Shown here one piece after another: positions 35,028-45,305 of a DNA stretch of 64,000 nucleotides; position 1 is the stretch's first letter; each line of letters begins with the position of its first letter. The position numbers and the translations under genes were made by a program. Source of the stretch: Nitrincola tapanii (GTDB lineage: Bacteria > Pseudomonadota > Gammaproteobacteria > Pseudomonadales > Balneatricaceae); the NCBI RefSeq assembly GCF_008368715.1, contig NZ_SMRS01000001.1, positions 1 to 64,000 of the forward strand. The letters are read 5' to 3'. Below the pieces are notes generated by a model, which made no database searches, had not been told where the DNA came from, and saw only the letters and a program-made list of their open reading frames with translations.

Positions 35028-36548
35028 TTAGTCTACTTTTAGTTTGTAATCAATTTGGCGTAGATGCTCGATCTCTTCTTCTAAATCGGCTTGAGTTAAT
35101 GGATGGTGTTTAAGCCAGCCGGGTGGAAAAGTAAGATGCAATTTCTGTTCTTCAACCTGCAATCTTAGCGCCGGTAAGCGCGCTTTGCTGCGACTGCGAT
35201 GCAGAATCACGGCTAAACGCAAGAGAAGCGCCAGTTGCAAACAGGGCGTCTGAACCTCATTCGGTAGAAGTTTGAGCTCTTCTTTTGGGAGCTTACGGCG
35301 GTGACTGCGTACGAGAAAGGCCAGCATCTGCTGTTCTGGATGGCTAAACCCCGCTAAATCGGAATGTTGCAGCAGATAAGCGCTGTGACGATGAAAGCGG
35401 TTGTGCGAAATGGTGAGGCCAATTTCATGCGTGCGTGCAGACCAGCAGAGCATGTCATGCATTTCTGAAGCTGTGAGTTGCCAGGTATCACGTGCCTGAG
35501 CGAAGAGAATTAAGGCGGTTGCTTCAATGTTGCTGGCGTGGCGCATATCCACTTGATAGCGTTTCATAAGAGCACGAATGGTACGTTCACGGACATCCTC
35601 ATGGCGTAGGCGTCCGGCCATGTCATATAAAACCCCTTCTCTCAGGGCGCCATCGGAAAAGGCCATTTCGCGAATATCGAGCGAGTCAAACACAGCGCGT
35701 AGAATCGCGACCCCTGCGGGTAAAACGGCACGGCGTTCAGGTTTGACGTTGTTGTACTGAATATCTTGAACATGTTTGAGGCGAAGCAGATCTTGCTCAA
35801 GCTGATTCAGCGCATCGCGAGTAATACGATTTTGGCTATAACCCATCTCGGTGCAGGCCTGATTCACCGCTTTGATGGTGCCTGAAGAACCAACACAACT
35901 ATCCCAGCCGAGACGACGATAGTTGCGGCGTATGGAGAGCAGTTCCTGCATCGCTGCGGTATACGCCTGATTAAAGCCCTGCTTGGTGATGTTGCCTTGC
36001 GGGAAAAACTCTTCAGAGAAGCTGACGCAGCCCATCTGTAAGCTTTCTAAGAGGCGTGTTTCAAAACGCTCACCAATAATAAATTCAGTGCTACCACCCC
36101 CAATATCAACGACTAGGCGCTGGCCTGTGTCGTCCGCTTGAGTGTGGGAAACACCCAGATAAATTAGGCGAGCTTCCTCATGGCCCGAGACGATTTGTAA
36201 AGGCAGGCCGAGTAGACGTTCAGCTTTGGCGGCAAACTCATCACGATTTTGCGCTTCGCGTAGAGCGTTGGTTGCAACGGCACGGATGGCGCGGCGTGGA
36301 ATGTCACTGAGGCGTTGTGCGAAGCGGCTTAAGCAATCCAAACCGCGTTGCTGGGATTCTTCTGAAAGCAGTTTGTTGTCATCTAAGCCGGCTGCAAGCT
36401 GAACCTTTTCGGACATGACATCGAGCGTTTTCAACTCGCCTTCAAAGACGCGTGCAATCACCAGGTGGAAACTGTTGGATCCTATATCTATAGCAGCAAG
36501 TATTTCACCATTTTGCGGGGCTGTGGTCGTGGCTTCATCAACGAGCAT
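35028..36548 (-). CDS. ppx: Exopolyphosphatase / pppGpp phosphohydrolase
   Basis: 506 residues. Removes terminal phosphate from polyphosphate; related GppA converts pppGpp to ppGpp. ASKHA-fold motifs: AAIDIGSNSFHLVIAR (phosphate 1), VVDIGGGSTEFIIG (phosphate 2), VGSSGTIKA; the C-terminal half has the HD-like helical domain (ARTHEIGLTISHNRFHRHSAYLL). Length matches Ppx. Start is ambiguous: TTG 36557 is only three bases from the AAGGA, whereas ATG 36548 lies 12 bases from it; ATG is preferred. Divergent from trxA, as in Pseudomonas. Confidence 0.93.
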   Translation of the reverse strand: MLVDEATTTAPQNGEILAAIDIGSNSFHLVIARVFEGELKTLDVMSEKVQLAAGLDDNKLLSEESQQRGLDCLSRFAQRLSDIPRRAIRAVATNALREAQNRDEFAAKAERLLGLPLQIVSGHEEARLIYLGVSHTQADDTGQRLVVDIGGGSTEFIIGERFETRLLESLQMGCVSFSEEFFPQGNITKQGFNQAYTAAMQELLSIRRNYRRLGWDSCVGSSGTIKAVNQACTEMGYSQNRITRDALNQLEQDLLRLKHVQDIQYNNVKPERRAVLPAGVAILRAVFDSLDIREMAFSDGALREGVLYDMAGRLRHEDVRERTIRALMKRYQVDMRHASNIEATALILFAQARDTWQLTASEMHDMLCWSARTHEIGLTISHNRFHRHSAYLLQHSDLAGFSHPEQQMLAFLVRSHRRKLPKEELKLLPNEVQTPCLQLALLLRLAVILHRSRSKARLPALRLQVEEQKLHLTFPPGWLKHHPLTQADLEEEIEHLRQIDYKLKVD

Positions 36549-36663
36549 CGGCGGCAAGTATCCTTCTCAAGCTAAAAAGCAGTTCTTGGTATTCTGCCAG
36601 AGGCGGGAGGCCATAAGAAGCGGCGCGAAGCATTTCACAAAAACTTAAACCTGTTATCATACG

Positions 36664-36692
36664 TTCACTAAGCCAAAGCCGGGTGTTATGAT
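36664..36692 (+). promoter_or_regulatory. Sigma-70 promoter for trxA
   Basis: TTCACT (36664-36669) and TATGAT (36687-36692) are separated by exactly 17 bases and match consensus at 4 and 5 of 6 positions. The -10 box is 43 bases before the trxA start. Confidence 0.68.
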
Positions 36693-36735
36693 CGAATAAC
36701 GATTTTAGCACCCAGTGCAATAGAGAGAGGGTCTC

Positions 36736-37062
36736 ATGAGCGAAAACATTGTGAACGTCACCGATGCTACCTTCGAAGAGGAAGTAGTCAAGGCCGATGG
36801 TCCTGTGCTGGTTGATTACTGGGCTGAGTGGTGTGGCCCATGTAAAATGATTGCACCTGTATTGGAAGAGATTGCCAAAGAGTACGCAGGTCAGCTGAAA
36901 GTCTGTAAATTAAATATCGATGAAAACAACGAGACACCTCCAAAATTTGGTATCCGCGGTATTCCTACCCTGATGCTGTTTAAAGGCGGTAATGTCGAAG
37001 CAACGAAAGTCGGTGCTTTGTCCAAGTCTCAGTTATCAGCCTTTATTGACGCTAATCTTTAA
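36736..37062 (+). CDS. trxA: Thioredoxin 1
   Basis: 108 residues. Small disulfide reductase that supplies electrons to ribonucleotide reductase, PAPS reductase and others. Redox motif WCGPC at 32-36, buried Asp in VDYWAEW, cis-Pro in RGIPTLMLF. Monocistronic with its own promoter and terminator; rho follows, the same order as in E. coli and Pseudomonas. Confidence 0.98.
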   Translation: MSENIVNVTDATFEEEVVKADGPVLVDYWAEWCGPCKMIAPVLEEIAKEYAGQLKVCKLNIDENNETPPKFGIRGIPTLMLFKGGNVEATKVGALSKSQLSAFIDANL

Positions 37063-37079
37063 GCCTCCTTCTCGAAAGT

Positions 37080-37115
37080 GCGCTGCCACAATATGCTGAG
37101 CAGCGCCTTTTGTTT
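37080..37115 (+). terminator. Terminator of trxA
   Basis: Perfect 7-bp stem GCGCTGC/GCAGCGC (37080-37086 with 37100-37106), 13-base loop, then CTTTTGTTT. Starts 17 bases after the trxA stop. Confidence 0.8.
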
Positions 37116-37133
37116 CGAGGAGTTTTTCCCGTC

Positions 37134-37310
37134 ATGACTGGACAGGCGCCAGTAAAGCGATTATATTCTGAACACGTTTACTTGATCCCCAATGTCCGGG
37201 GTGCCGTGTGGCGGTCTGCGTTACCTCTCTCAGTCGTTAACACGTATTCCTCAACTCTCCAGCATCCTTCAATATCAGCCTTCTCTGGCTACATCCGACC
37301 TGAACTATGA
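37134..37310 (+). CDS. Putative leader peptide ORF translationally coupled to rho
   Basis: 58 codons ([17 protein letters not shown] and on) in the trxA-rho gap. A GAGGAG lies 11 bases before the ATG. Its TGA (37308-37310) overlaps the rho ATG (37307-37309) in ATGA. The rho start has no purine-rich ribosome-binding sequence of its own, so ribosomes ending the leader could start rho. E. coli has a different 33-codon rhoL before rho. I recognise no family for the peptide; it may act only in cis as a regulatory leader. Alternatively it is chance coding in the untranslated region. Confidence 0.5.
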   Translation: MTGQAPVKRLYSEHVYLIPNVRGAVWRSALPLSVVNTYSSTLQHPSISAFSGYIRPEL

Positions 37311-38566
37311 ATCTTACCGAATTAAAACTTAAAAGTGTTCCAGACCTACTGGATATTGCCAATAGCATGGGCCTGCAGAATATGGCCCGTTCCCGTAAAC
37401 AGGATGTGATTTTTGCCATTCTGAAGAAACATGCCGTCAGCGGTGAAGATATCTATGGCGATGGTGTGCTGGAGATACTGCAGGACGGATTCGGATTTCT
37501 GCGATCGGCCGATTCCTCTTATTTAGCCGGTCCTGATGATATTTATGTATCACCTAGCCAAATACGCCGCTTTAACCTGCGTACGGGTGACACCATCTCC
37601 GGTAAGATTCGTCCGCCGAAGGATGGGGAGCGTTATTTTGCGCTTCTCAAGGTTAATGAAATTAACTTTGATCGCCCTGAAAACGCTAAAAACAAAATCC
37701 TTTTCGAAAACCTCACGCCTCTCTTTGCCCAATCACGCATTCGTATGGAAGTCGGGAATGGCAGTACTGAAGATATTACGGCGCGGGTGATTGATCTGGT
37801 TTCACCGATGGGTAAAGGCCAGCGAGCACTTATCGTATCACCTCCGAAAGCGGGTAAAACCTTGATGCTGCAGAATATTGCCAACAGCATCACGCGTAAT
37901 TGCCCGGAGTGTTATTTGATCGTGTTGCTGATCGATGAGCGCCCAGAGGAAGTGACTGACATGCAGCGCACCGTGCGCGGTGAAGTGGTAGCCTCTACCT
38001 TTGACGAACCTCCTTCACGTCATGTCCAGGTGGCAGAGATGGTGCTGGAAAAGGCTAAGCGTTTAACCGAGCATAAGAAGGATGTCGTGATTCTTCTCGA
38101 TTCGATTACGCGTTTGGCACGTGCTTACAACACCGTGATTCCTTCTTCTGGTAAGGTCTTAACGGGTGGTGTGGATGCGCATGCTTTGGAGCGTCCTAAG
38201 CGTTTCTTTGGTGCGGCACGTAACATCGAAGAAGGCGGCAGCTTGACCATCATCGCGACGGCCTTGGTCGACACGGGTTCTAAAATGGATGAGGTCATCT
38301 TTGAGGAGTTCAAAGGTACCGGTAACGCGGAAGTACATCTTGATCGTAAGATCGCGGAGAAGCGAGTTTTCCCAGCGATTAATATTCGTCGTTCAGGTAC
38401 CCGTCGTGAAGATCTGTTGACCACAGAAGATGAGTTACAGCGTATGTGGATACTGCGTAAGCTGCTCGATCCGATGGATGATTCCGCTGCCACTGAATTT
38501 GTCATTGATAAGTTAAAAGACTTCAAAACCAATGATGAGTTCTTCTTATCGATGAAGCGTAAATAA
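37307..38566 (+). CDS. rho: Transcription termination factor Rho
   Basis: 419 residues, same length as E. coli Rho. RNA/DNA helicase hexamer that ends transcription of untranslated RNA. N-terminal helix bundle ([18 protein letters not shown]), primary RNA-binding cold-shock-like domain ([19 protein letters not shown]), Walker A SPPKAGKT at 178-185, Walker [18 protein letters not shown]-loop/R-loop [25 protein letters not shown]. Lacks its own Shine-Dalgarno, and the start overlaps the stop of a leader ORF, suggesting coupled translation and autoregulation. Confidence 0.97.
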   Translation: MNLTELKLKSVPDLLDIANSMGLQNMARSRKQDVIFAILKKHAVSGEDIYGDGVLEILQDGFGFLRSADSSYLAGPDDIYVSPSQIRRFNLRTGDTISGKIRPPKDGERYFALLKVNEINFDRPENAKNKILFENLTPLFAQSRIRMEVGNGSTEDITARVIDLVSPMGKGQRALIVSPPKAGKTLMLQNIANSITRNCPECYLIVLLIDERPEEVTDMQRTVRGEVVASTFDEPPSRHVQVAEMVLEKAKRLTEHKKDVVILLDSITRLARAYNTVIPSSGKVLTGGVDAHALERPKRFFGAARNIEEGGSLTIIATALVDTGSKMDEVIFEEFKGTGNAEVHLDRKIAEKRVFPAINIRRSGTRREDLLTTEDELQRMWILRKLLDPMDDSAATEFVIDKLKDFKTNDEFFLSMKRK

Positions 38567-38659
38567 GGATCTGTCGCGCAAGGATGCGCGTATTCTCAGT
38601 CCTTTAATGTCGACTTTACCTCAATAAATTGAGCGGCGACCCCAACCAAGACCGAGATT

Positions 38660-40147
38660 ATGTCCACTCCTAAATATAAAGACCTACGCGATTTTCTGCA
38701 GATGTTAGAAGCGCGTGGTGAGCTTAAGCGTATTCAGCAACCGGTCAGTCCAGTATTGGAAATGACGGAAATCAGTGATCGAACACTTAAAGCCGGAGGT
38801 CCGGCTTTATTGTTTGAAAATCCTGTGGGTTTTGATTACCCCGTTCTGACGAATCTGTTTGGTACTCCTGAGCGTGTGGCTTTGGGCATGGGTGCTGACT
38901 CCGTAGCGGCTTTGCGAGAAGTCGGTCAGTTGCTTGCCCAGTTAAAAGAGCCCGAACCCCCTAAGGGGTTTAAAGATGCTTGGGATAAGCTGCCGATCTT
39001 TAAACAGGTTTTGAATATGGGGCCAAAACTGGTGAAATCGGCTCCCTGCCAGGAACGTGTTTTTGAAGGGGATGAGGTCGATCTTTATCGTTTGCCGATC
39101 CAAACCTGCTGGCCTGGAGATGCTGGGCCCTTAGTGACTTGGCCTTTGGTTATTACACGAGGCCCGAATAAAACGCGGCAGAACCTGGGTATTTATCGCC
39201 AACAATTGATCGGGCGTAACCGCTTGATTATGCGCTGGTTAGCGCATCGTGGTGGTGCATTGGACTTCCGGGAATGGCAAAAAGCACATCCCGGCCAGCC
39301 TTTTCCTGTTGCCGTGGCTTTAGGCGCCGATCCGGCTACCATTCTAGGGGCTGTGACACCTGTGCCGGATACGCTTTCAGAATATGCGTTTGCGGGATTA
39401 TTGCGCGGCGGTAAAACTGAGCTGGTTAAATGTTTGGGGAGTGATCTTCAGGTTCCAGCCAGTGCAGAAATCGTCTTGGAAGGTTATATCTATCCGGATG
39501 ATCTGGCTGCAGAAGGGCCCTTTGGCGATCATACCGGTTATTACAATGAAGTGGATAACTTTCCCGTCTTTACGGTTGAACGCATCACCCAGCGTCATCA
39601 ACCGATTTACCACAGCACCTATACTGGGCGTCCACCGGATGAGCCGGCGATTTTAGGGGTTGCGTTAAATGAGGTGTTCGTACCGATTTTGCAGAAACAG
39701 TTTCCGGAGATTGTGGATTTTTATTTGCCACCGGAAGGCTGTTCTTATCGCATGGCGGTTGTCACCATGAAAAAACAGTACCCAGGGCATGCTAAGCGTG
39801 TGATGTTGGGTGTTTGGTCTTTCCTGCGTCAGTTTATGTACACCAAGTTTGTGATTGTCTGTGATGACGATGTGAATGCGCGCGATTGGCAGGATGTGAT
39901 CTGGGCGATCACCACGCGGATGGATCCACAAAGAGATACGGTGATGATTGAAAACACGCCGATTGATTATCTCGACTTTGCATCGCCTGTGTCGGGTTTA
40001 GGCTCAAAAATGGGATTGGATGCAACCAATAAATGGCCAGGTGAAACCCAGCGCGAGTGGGGCGAGCCTATTCAAATGGATCAAGAGATTAAAGCGAAAA
40101 TCGACAGCTTGTGGGATGAGCTGAATATTTTCGGAGGGAAGTCGTGA
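38660..40147 (+). CDS. ubiD: UbiD decarboxylase (3-octaprenyl-4-hydroxybenzoate)
   Basis: 495 residues. Prenylated-FMN-dependent decarboxylase in ubiquinone synthesis. Conserved blocks: [20 protein letters not shown] at the front, the [24 protein letters not shown] cofactor segment, [12 protein letters not shown] with catalytic Glu (E-x-P-F-G-D-H) and the hydrophobic C-terminus. Its cofactor maker UbiX is not in the window. It follows rho and overlaps fre by four bases (GTGA). Confidence 0.96.
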   Translation: MSTPKYKDLRDFLQMLEARGELKRIQQPVSPVLEMTEISDRTLKAGGPALLFENPVGFDYPVLTNLFGTPERVALGMGADSVAALREVGQLLAQLKEPEPPKGFKDAWDKLPIFKQVLNMGPKLVKSAPCQERVFEGDEVDLYRLPIQTCWPGDAGPLVTWPLVITRGPNKTRQNLGIYRQQLIGRNRLIMRWLAHRGGALDFREWQKAHPGQPFPVAVALGADPATILGAVTPVPDTLSEYAFAGLLRGGKTELVKCLGSDLQVPASAEIVLEGYIYPDDLAAEGPFGDHTGYYNEVDNFPVFTVERITQRHQPIYHSTYTGRPPDEPAILGVALNEVFVPILQKQFPEIVDFYLPPEGCSYRMAVVTMKKQYPGHAKRVMLGVWSFLRQFMYTKFVIVCDDDVNARDWQDVIWAITTRMDPQRDTVMIENTPIDYLDFASPVSGLGSKMGLDATNKWPGETQREWGEPIQMDQEIKAKIDSLWDELNIFGGKS

Positions 40148-40878
40148 AAATCTACACTACACGTTGCACTGAGTTTACGCGTTTAAATCACGATGTATTT
40201 CGTGCACGTTTGCGTCTGGAAGATGCTGCCAATTCATCTTTTGCGTTTGTGGCGGGGCAATATCTGAGCTTGAGCTTGCCCGATGGACGCAGCGCGTATT
40301 TTTCGATTGCGTCTGCACCGGAGCAGACTCAAGAGTTAGAGTTACATATCCGGCAGATGCCAGGCAGTGATTTAAATGCCGATATACTGCAGTACCTACA
40401 TACGGGGCAGACTTTTTCTGTGGGGTTGGCCGAAGGTAAGGCTTGTGTCCAGGCAACGCAATTGAGCTCATCGACACATCTGGTTTTGGTTGCGGCGAGC
40501 ACTGGCTTTGCTCAGATTAAAAGTATGGTAGAGCATCTTTTGGCGGCAAATTTACCTAATCCAATACATCTCTATTGGGCGGCTCGCCAAGAAGAAGATA
40601 TCTATATGGAAGACCTCTGCTTACGTTGGGCACGTGATTATCCGCAACTAGAGTTTATTCCCGTCTTAAGTGAACCCCACGCGGGTTGGTTAGGGCGTAG
40701 AGGCTTGATTTCGGAAGCGCTGGTCGAAGATTTTCCCGGCTGGCATACCCAACAAGTGCAAATTTATGCCAGTGGCTCACCGGCTATGGTCTACGCCTTG
40801 GTAGATGCTTTAGCACCCCTCGGCGTTGCCGAGGAGCGTATTCACTCTGACGTGTTTGCCTACGCGCCGCGTCCTTAA
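40144..40878 (+). CDS. fre: NAD(P)H-flavin reductase
   Basis: 244 residues, GTG start overlapping the ubiD TGA. Ferredoxin-reductase fold: flavin-binding region [11 protein letters not shown] (the R-x-Y-S-like motif), NAD-binding segment [20 protein letters not shown], and C-terminal [15 protein letters not shown] (CGP-equivalent motif, here ASGSP). Reduces free flavins with NAD(P)H; in the ubiD operon it probably supplies reduced flavin for the UbiX/UbiD cofactor route, an inference from context. Confidence 0.92.
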   Translation: MKIYTTRCTEFTRLNHDVFRARLRLEDAANSSFAFVAGQYLSLSLPDGRSAYFSIASAPEQTQELELHIRQMPGSDLNADILQYLHTGQTFSVGLAEGKACVQATQLSSSTHLVLVAASTGFAQIKSMVEHLLAANLPNPIHLYWAARQEEDIYMEDLCLRWARDYPQLEFIPVLSEPHAGWLGRRGLISEALVEDFPGWHTQQVQIYASGSPAMVYALVDALAPLGVAEERIHSDVFAYAPRP

Positions 40879-40920
40879 AACATCTGTCTCCTTTAAAGAT
40901 TAAGGTTTTAAGGGAGACAG
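40874..40920 (-). terminator. Terminator of the hemCDXY operon
   Basis: A 14-bp stem (40884-40897 with 40907-40920, one G-U) with 9-base loop is followed on the minus strand by ATGTTTTAA. It lies between the convergent fre and hemY stops and the T-run favours hemY. Confidence 0.75.
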
Positions 40921-40943
40921 AGTTGCCTTATCTGAGAGCCCCC

Positions 40944-42197
40944 TTAACTGGGTGAACTAAGAGCAGGTTCAGGCATTGGCAGTTTCGGTGCCAAAATGGC
41001 CACCTGTTCAAAGCCGCGATTCAGCCAAAGATTCGCTTTGTCCTGTTGGCCGAGGTGCTGTAACAAGCGTGCATATTCGGCCATCCAGGCCAGTTCAGCT
41101 TTCAGCGTTAAAGCGGCTTCAAAGTGCAGACAGGCCTGATCCCAGTTCTGTAACTGTTGAGCCAAACGCGCCAGAGTGAGATGCAACTCGGGACTCTGCT
41201 CTTGTTCAACCAGCCAGGCCTGTGCTTGCTCATAACGCCTCTGCGCCTTGTCGCCTTGAATGCGTCCATAAAGCCCCGCTAACAAATCACTCCAGCGTCG
41301 ATTCAGGCGCTCTTTCAGCAGAGATTCGGCCAGTTTATCTCCCGCTTGGTTGAGCAGCTGTTCGACATACGCGGCGACCACTGGATCGAGATCGCGCGCA
41401 GCTTCCGGCAGGCTTTGCCAGAAGCTTTGTAGCTGTTTGCGTTGCACTTCCGCAGTCAGTCCCGCTTTAGGGTCGATCTGTTGATGCAGTTGTGTAATCG
41501 TGGCTTGCTCGGCTAAGGCTTCCCAGCGCGCATTATCCAGGAGGTTTTGGCGCTTTAATTCAGGTAATAGATCCAAGATACCTTGCCAATCTTGCAAGCG
41601 CTCATAGATGCCCAGTTGTAGGCTGAGGAGTGTTTTATGCTGCGAGTGTTGGCGTCGCAGTGCCACTAGTGTAGAAAGTGCCGAGCGTAATTCACCTCGT
41701 GCGATATCTAACTCAATGGCAAGAATATCCAGAGCCAGTTTGGCGTGAGGGGTTTGTCGGCGTGCTTGCTGAATCAGTTTTTCCGCCGTGTCAAAATCAC
41801 CCTGCTCCATTGCGGCTTTTGTCGCGGCAGTTTGGTTGATAAAAGGGATGGCGGCATGCTGAGTTGAAGCGATCAAATCTTTTTGCGCTTTTTGCCAGTT
41901 CCCTTCAGACAGGGCAAGCAGGCCACGCAATGTTGAACGTTCAGCGGCTTTGCGTTTGCGTTTCAGACGCCACTGTCCCCAGCCCAGTTCAGGCAGGCGG
42001 ATGCCAGAAAGCAGATTAATCACACCATGCAGGATAAGGAAAAGCAGCAGCGTGGCTACAATAAAGACCCAGAGGCTGGTTTCGACTGTGGTCTGCTCGA
42101 ATGCCAGTAGTACATAGCCAGGGTCACGTACCATGAGCTGACCGGTCCAGGCACCCACCACTAAGATTAAGAGTAGAAGTAAAAAGAGACGCTTCAT
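40944..42197 (-). CDS. hemY: HemY, inner-membrane TPR protein
   Basis: 417 residues. Two transmembrane helices at about 3-20 and 41-63, then a long helical region with TPR-like repeats (for example GNWQKAQKDLI, GDFDTAEKLIQQARR, NWDQACLHFEAALTLKAEL). Associated with haem synthesis by gene linkage; proposed to organise enzymes of the pathway. This is not the protoporphyrinogen oxidase also called HemY in Gram-positives. The ATG overlaps the hemX stop by four bases. Confidence 0.92.
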   Translation of the reverse strand: MKRLFLLLLLILVVGAWTGQLMVRDPGYVLLAFEQTTVETSLWVFIVATLLLFLILHGVINLLSGIRLPELGWGQWRLKRKRKAAERSTLRGLLALSEGNWQKAQKDLIASTQHAAIPFINQTAATKAAMEQGDFDTAEKLIQQARRQTPHAKLALDILAIELDIARGELRSALSTLVALRRQHSQHKTLLSLQLGIYERLQDWQGILDLLPELKRQNLLDNARWEALAEQATITQLHQQIDPKAGLTAEVQRKQLQSFWQSLPEAARDLDPVVAAYVEQLLNQAGDKLAESLLKERLNRRWSDLLAGLYGRIQGDKAQRRYEQAQAWLVEQEQSPELHLTLARLAQQLQNWDQACLHFEAALTLKAELAWMAEYARLLQHLGQQDKANLWLNRGFEQVAILAPKLPMPEPALSSPS

Positions 42198-43429
42198 TGC
42201 GAGCCTCCTTCACGCTTCAGTCGACGCAGTTCATTCATGTGGCTCTTTAGTGCTTCGAGTGAGCCAGCGATGGATGGTAGCTCCGGGGCAATTTCCAGGG
42301 CTTTTAATTCATCCAGACTGCGTAGTAATGCTTGCGTGGTGCTGTCCGTACTCTCGTAGTAGATCGCGATCCACTCGGAGGCTTTGCCGAGGGTGTCGCG
42401 GAAAGCGCCCTGTTGACGTTGCAACAGAGCTTGTTGAGCTTGCTCTAGCATTAAGAACAGGTTCTGCTGCAGGTAGTAGCTTTGTTCAGGAGATAATAAG
42501 GGTTCGACCGGCTCATCACGATGTTGAATGATGATCAGCTGGCCCAGCGTGTCTAAAGCACGGTTCATCGCGGCCTTCGCACCGGCGCCCCAGGTTTCTT
42601 TCAGATCCTCAGGCGTGATGGACTCCAGCAAATCAGGGAGCTGGCGGCGATCCGTCACGGGTGTCATACGCAGATTCGGTACCTGTTGGCGTAAAGCGCT
42701 GATACGCAGGAAGAGGCCCTCCACATCCACTTGTGGGACGGCTTCGAGCGCCGCGATATCCTGAGCCAACGCTTGACGGACGGGATAGAGCGCAACATCG
42801 TCTGCTTCCAGAAGAAGCTCATCGGTTGCTTTTAATAGACTCAGTGCACCGGCACTGGTCTGTTCCATCAGAACGCGCTGGTTCGCGAGGCGCAGCAGAT
42901 ATTCCGATTCTGCTAACAGCCAGTCCTTCTCAGAAATCTGTTGCTGAGCGGTCACTTGCTGGATGCTGCGGGTCAGACGTTCATGCAACTCATCCAGATT
43001 ACGCTGGCCACTGCTGGCACGCTCTTGCAATTGTCCGAGCTGTTGGTTAACGCCCGACACGGTGTTAGCCACTTCGGCTTGTGCCTCGGCGAGTCGAGCT
43101 TCGATCTGTGCAGCAACCAGGGCTTGTTGCTGTGAGACCTGCTGCGCTTGCCAGAACAGATATCCGCTTAGACCGAGAGCCGCCAATGATAGTACAAGAG
43201 CCGTTTTGCCCGACCAATGGCCTTGAGTGGCGGCTATGGCTGCAGAAGAGTTCGGTTCAGATTTTTGCTGTGAGGTTTGAGGGTTAGCATCCGACGCTTG
43301 TGCGCTATCTGGCTGGATTTCAGGCTCTTTAGAGGGGTCATGCGTAGCGTCAGCCGAGGTAGTGGATGGCTGCTCTGCGTTTGCGATGTCATTCGCGTCT
43401 GTGCGTTGTTCTTCTGGGGTCTCTTTCAT
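42194..43429 (-). CDS. hemX: HemX-like inner-membrane protein
   Basis: 411 residues. An acidic, Ser/Gln/Pro-rich cytoplasmic N-terminus (1-70), one transmembrane helix at about 74-93 (ALVLSLAALGLSGYLFW), a coiled-coil segment rich in Gln and Ala (95-160) and a helical periplasmic domain containing SEKDWLLAESEYLLRLANQR, the family signature. Often misnamed uroporphyrinogen methyltransferase; no methyltransferase motif is present. Overlaps hemD and hemY by four bases each. Confidence 0.92.
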   Translation of the reverse strand: MKETPEEQRTDANDIANAEQPSTTSADATHDPSKEPEIQPDSAQASDANPQTSQQKSEPNSSAAIAATQGHWSGKTALVLSLAALGLSGYLFWQAQQVSQQQALVAAQIEARLAEAQAEVANTVSGVNQQLGQLQERASSGQRNLDELHERLTRSIQQVTAQQQISEKDWLLAESEYLLRLANQRVLMEQTSAGALSLLKATDELLLEADDVALYPVRQALAQDIAALEAVPQVDVEGLFLRISALRQQVPNLRMTPVTDRRQLPDLLESITPEDLKETWGAGAKAAMNRALDTLGQLIIIQHRDEPVEPLLSPEQSYYLQQNLFLMLEQAQQALLQRQQGAFRDTLGKASEWIAIYYESTDSTTQALLRSLDELKALEIAPELPSIAGSLEALKSHMNELRRLKREGGSQ

Positions 43430-44238
43430 GCCTGTTCTTCCAAATCATTGGCTGGGAGCAGGGCAGCAATCATGGAGCGGTCGTCAGCTCCCGATGCAAC
43501 CCGTATCTGAGTAAATCCCAAAGAGCGCGCCTGATCATAGAGGCGCCGGCTGGGAACAAGGATAAGGCGACTGAGTAGTGTGTCGATACTGGCGTGTTTT
43601 ACGCGTTGTGCCAGATACATCAGATTTTTCAGTCCTTCACCACTGGTAATGAGGATAGCGGATAAAAAAGGATGATAAATAGTACTTTCGATAAGCGCTT
43701 GAGGGTATTCAGGGCAAAGACGTTGATAAACACAGCAGCGGTCTACTTGAGCACCACGCTCAGTCAGCGTCTCGCTGAGCAGCTCACGTCCACCGTTGCC
43801 GCGCAGAATCAAAATACGCTGTCCGGCGACCGCTTGAGTGCGGGCATCGGCTAACAAGGCTTCTGAGTCATAACCTGCTGCGTGCCAAGCAGGGAAACCG
43901 GCTGCTTGCAGAGCCTGTGTGGTTTGCTCACCTATACCGATCCATTCAACTCCAATCGGTAACTGCGGCCAGTAACGATCTATCCAGTCTGCGCCTAAGC
44001 GAGCGGCGTTTGGGCTGACAAAAATCACCGCTTGATACCGATCCAGGTTTAAGATGGCCTCTTTTAAGATCAGCCCAAATTCAGACTGATCACTCACGGG
44101 CTCAATGCTGATCAATGGCAGTGTCAGCGCTTCAGCACCCAGGGCGCTCAATTGAGCGATTTGCCCCTGGTTTTGGTGTGCAGGTCGTGTGACCAGACAG
44201 ACTTGGCCGTGTAAAGCATCACTTCTGGGCATAAACAT
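43426..44238 (-). CDS. hemD: Uroporphyrinogen-III synthase
   Basis: 270 residues. Closes hydroxymethylbilane with inversion of ring D. Sequence is divergent as usual in this family, but [56 protein letters not shown] and [12 protein letters not shown] fall in the expected order. Start at 44238 overlaps hemC by 20 bases; an ATG at 44232 is equally possible. Confidence 0.93.
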   Translation of the reverse strand: MFMPRSDALHGQVCLVTRPAHQNQGQIAQLSALGAEALTLPLISIEPVSDQSEFGLILKEAILNLDRYQAVIFVSPNAARLGADWIDRYWPQLPIGVEWIGIGEQTTQALQAAGFPAWHAAGYDSEALLADARTQAVAGQRILILRGNGGRELLSETLTERGAQVDRCCVYQRLCPEYPQALIESTIYHPFLSAILITSGEGLKNLMYLAQRVKHASIDTLLSRLILVPSRRLYDQARSLGFTQIRVASGADDRSMIAALLPANDLEEQA

Positions 44239-45157
44239 CCGCTAAAATTTCACCGGCGCCGGCGGCTAACAAACGTTCTGCCAGCTTAATCCCCAGTTGT
44301 TCGGCTTCCTGGGCGGGGCCATGTATTTCATCACGTAACACTTTGGAGCCATCGGGTCGTCCAACTAAGCCACGTAACCAGAGCATGTCTTCATTGGTAT
44401 CCAGTTCGGCGTAACAACCGATGGGCACCTGGCACCCCCCTTCTAAACGTCGGTTCATCGCTCTTTCCGCTAGAACACGTATGGCCGTGGGTCGGTCGTG
44501 TAAAGGTTGTAAGAGTTGAATCAGTTGCTCATCATCCATGCGGCACTCGATGCCGACCGCGCCCTGGCCTCCGGCGGGGAGACTCTCTTCCGGAGTCATA
44601 ATGCTCGTTATACGGTCGTGTAGCTGCAAGCGGAGCAATCCTGCAGTGGCTAGAATAATCGCGTCAAACTCGCCTTGATCCAGTTTGCTTAAGCGTGTTT
44701 GTACATTTCCGCGCAGGCTGCTGACTTGAAGATCAGGACGGCGCTCCCGCAGTTGAACTTCACGACGTAACGAGGAGGTGCCTACGCGTGCTCCCTGGGG
44801 TAGGGCATCAAGGTTGGCAAAGTGATTGCTGACAAAGGCATCCGTAGGGTTTTCACGCGGACAAATCACAGCCAGCCCTAAACCTTGAGGAAATTCCATT
44901 GGGACATCTTTCATCGAATGTACGGCGATGTCCGCACGATTTTCCAACATGGCGCTTTCAAGTTCTTTGACAAACAGTCCCTTACCACCAATTTTGGCCA
45001 ATGGAGTATCTAGGATTTTGTCGCCTTGAGTGACGAGTGTAACGAGTTCAACTTCCAAGCCCGGATGGTGTTTTTGCAATTCGGCTTTGACATATTCCGC
45101 TTGCCAGAGAGCCAGGAGGCTGCGTCGTGTAGCGATACGTATGGGCTTGTTTGTCAT
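44219..45157 (-). CDS. hemC: Hydroxymethylbilane synthase (porphobilinogen deaminase)
   Basis: 312 residues. Polymerises four porphobilinogens to hydroxymethylbilane. Cofactor-attachment Cys242 is in [13 protein letters not shown]; catalytic Asp in HSMKDVP; substrate Args in [11 protein letters not shown] and [10 protein letters not shown]. First gene of the hemC-hemD-hemX-hemY operon, all overlapping, divergent from argH. Confidence 0.97.
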   Translation of the reverse strand: MTNKPIRIATRRSLLALWQAEYVKAELQKHHPGLEVELVTLVTQGDKILDTPLAKIGGKGLFVKELESAMLENRADIAVHSMKDVPMEFPQGLGLAVICPRENPTDAFVSNHFANLDALPQGARVGTSSLRREVQLRERRPDLQVSSLRGNVQTRLSKLDQGEFDAIILATAGLLRLQLHDRITSIMTPEESLPAGGQGAVGIECRMDDEQLIQLLQPLHDRPTAIRVLAERAMNRRLEGGCQVPIGCYAELDTNEDMLWLRGLVGRPDGSKVLRDEIHGPAQEAEQLGIKLAERLLAAGAGEILADVYAQK

Positions 45158-45200
45158 GAAAGATCCTGTTGTGCAATAAGGCTTGTAAAGATTGTCAGGG

Positions 45201-45230
45201 ATTGTAGCAGAACTCTTGAGCTCAGGTTAA
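45201..45230 (-). promoter_or_regulatory. Candidate promoter of hemCDXY
   Basis: On the minus strand TTAACC (45225-45230), an 18-base spacer and TACAAT (45201-45206) with a TGC extension precede hemC by 43 bases. It overlaps the region upstream of the argH promoter. Confidence 0.5.
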
Positions 45231-45254
45231 ACGCCGCCCTTTTTTCAAGGAAAC

Positions 45255-45263
45255 TGGTATAAT
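45255..45263 (+). promoter_or_regulatory. Extended -10 promoter of argH
   Basis: TGGTATAAT (45255-45263) is a perfect -10 hexamer with a TGn extension, 42 bases before the argH ATG. No good -35 at 17 bases. No ArgR box is obvious. Confidence 0.65.
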
Positions 45264-45305
45264 TAGCGCCATTTGCCATGACAGTGCGAGCCAGTGGAGA
45301 GTCGG

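Noticed and set aside
36538-36720. 60-codon minus-strand ORF before ppx, a possible leader
   Set aside because: No ribosome-binding site at any of its Met codons, and it crosses the trxA promoter and the ppx start; not supported.
42194-43429. Uroporphyrinogen methyltransferase (common annotation of HemX)
   Set aside because: No SAM-binding or CobA-like motifs; the protein is a single-span membrane protein with coiled coil.
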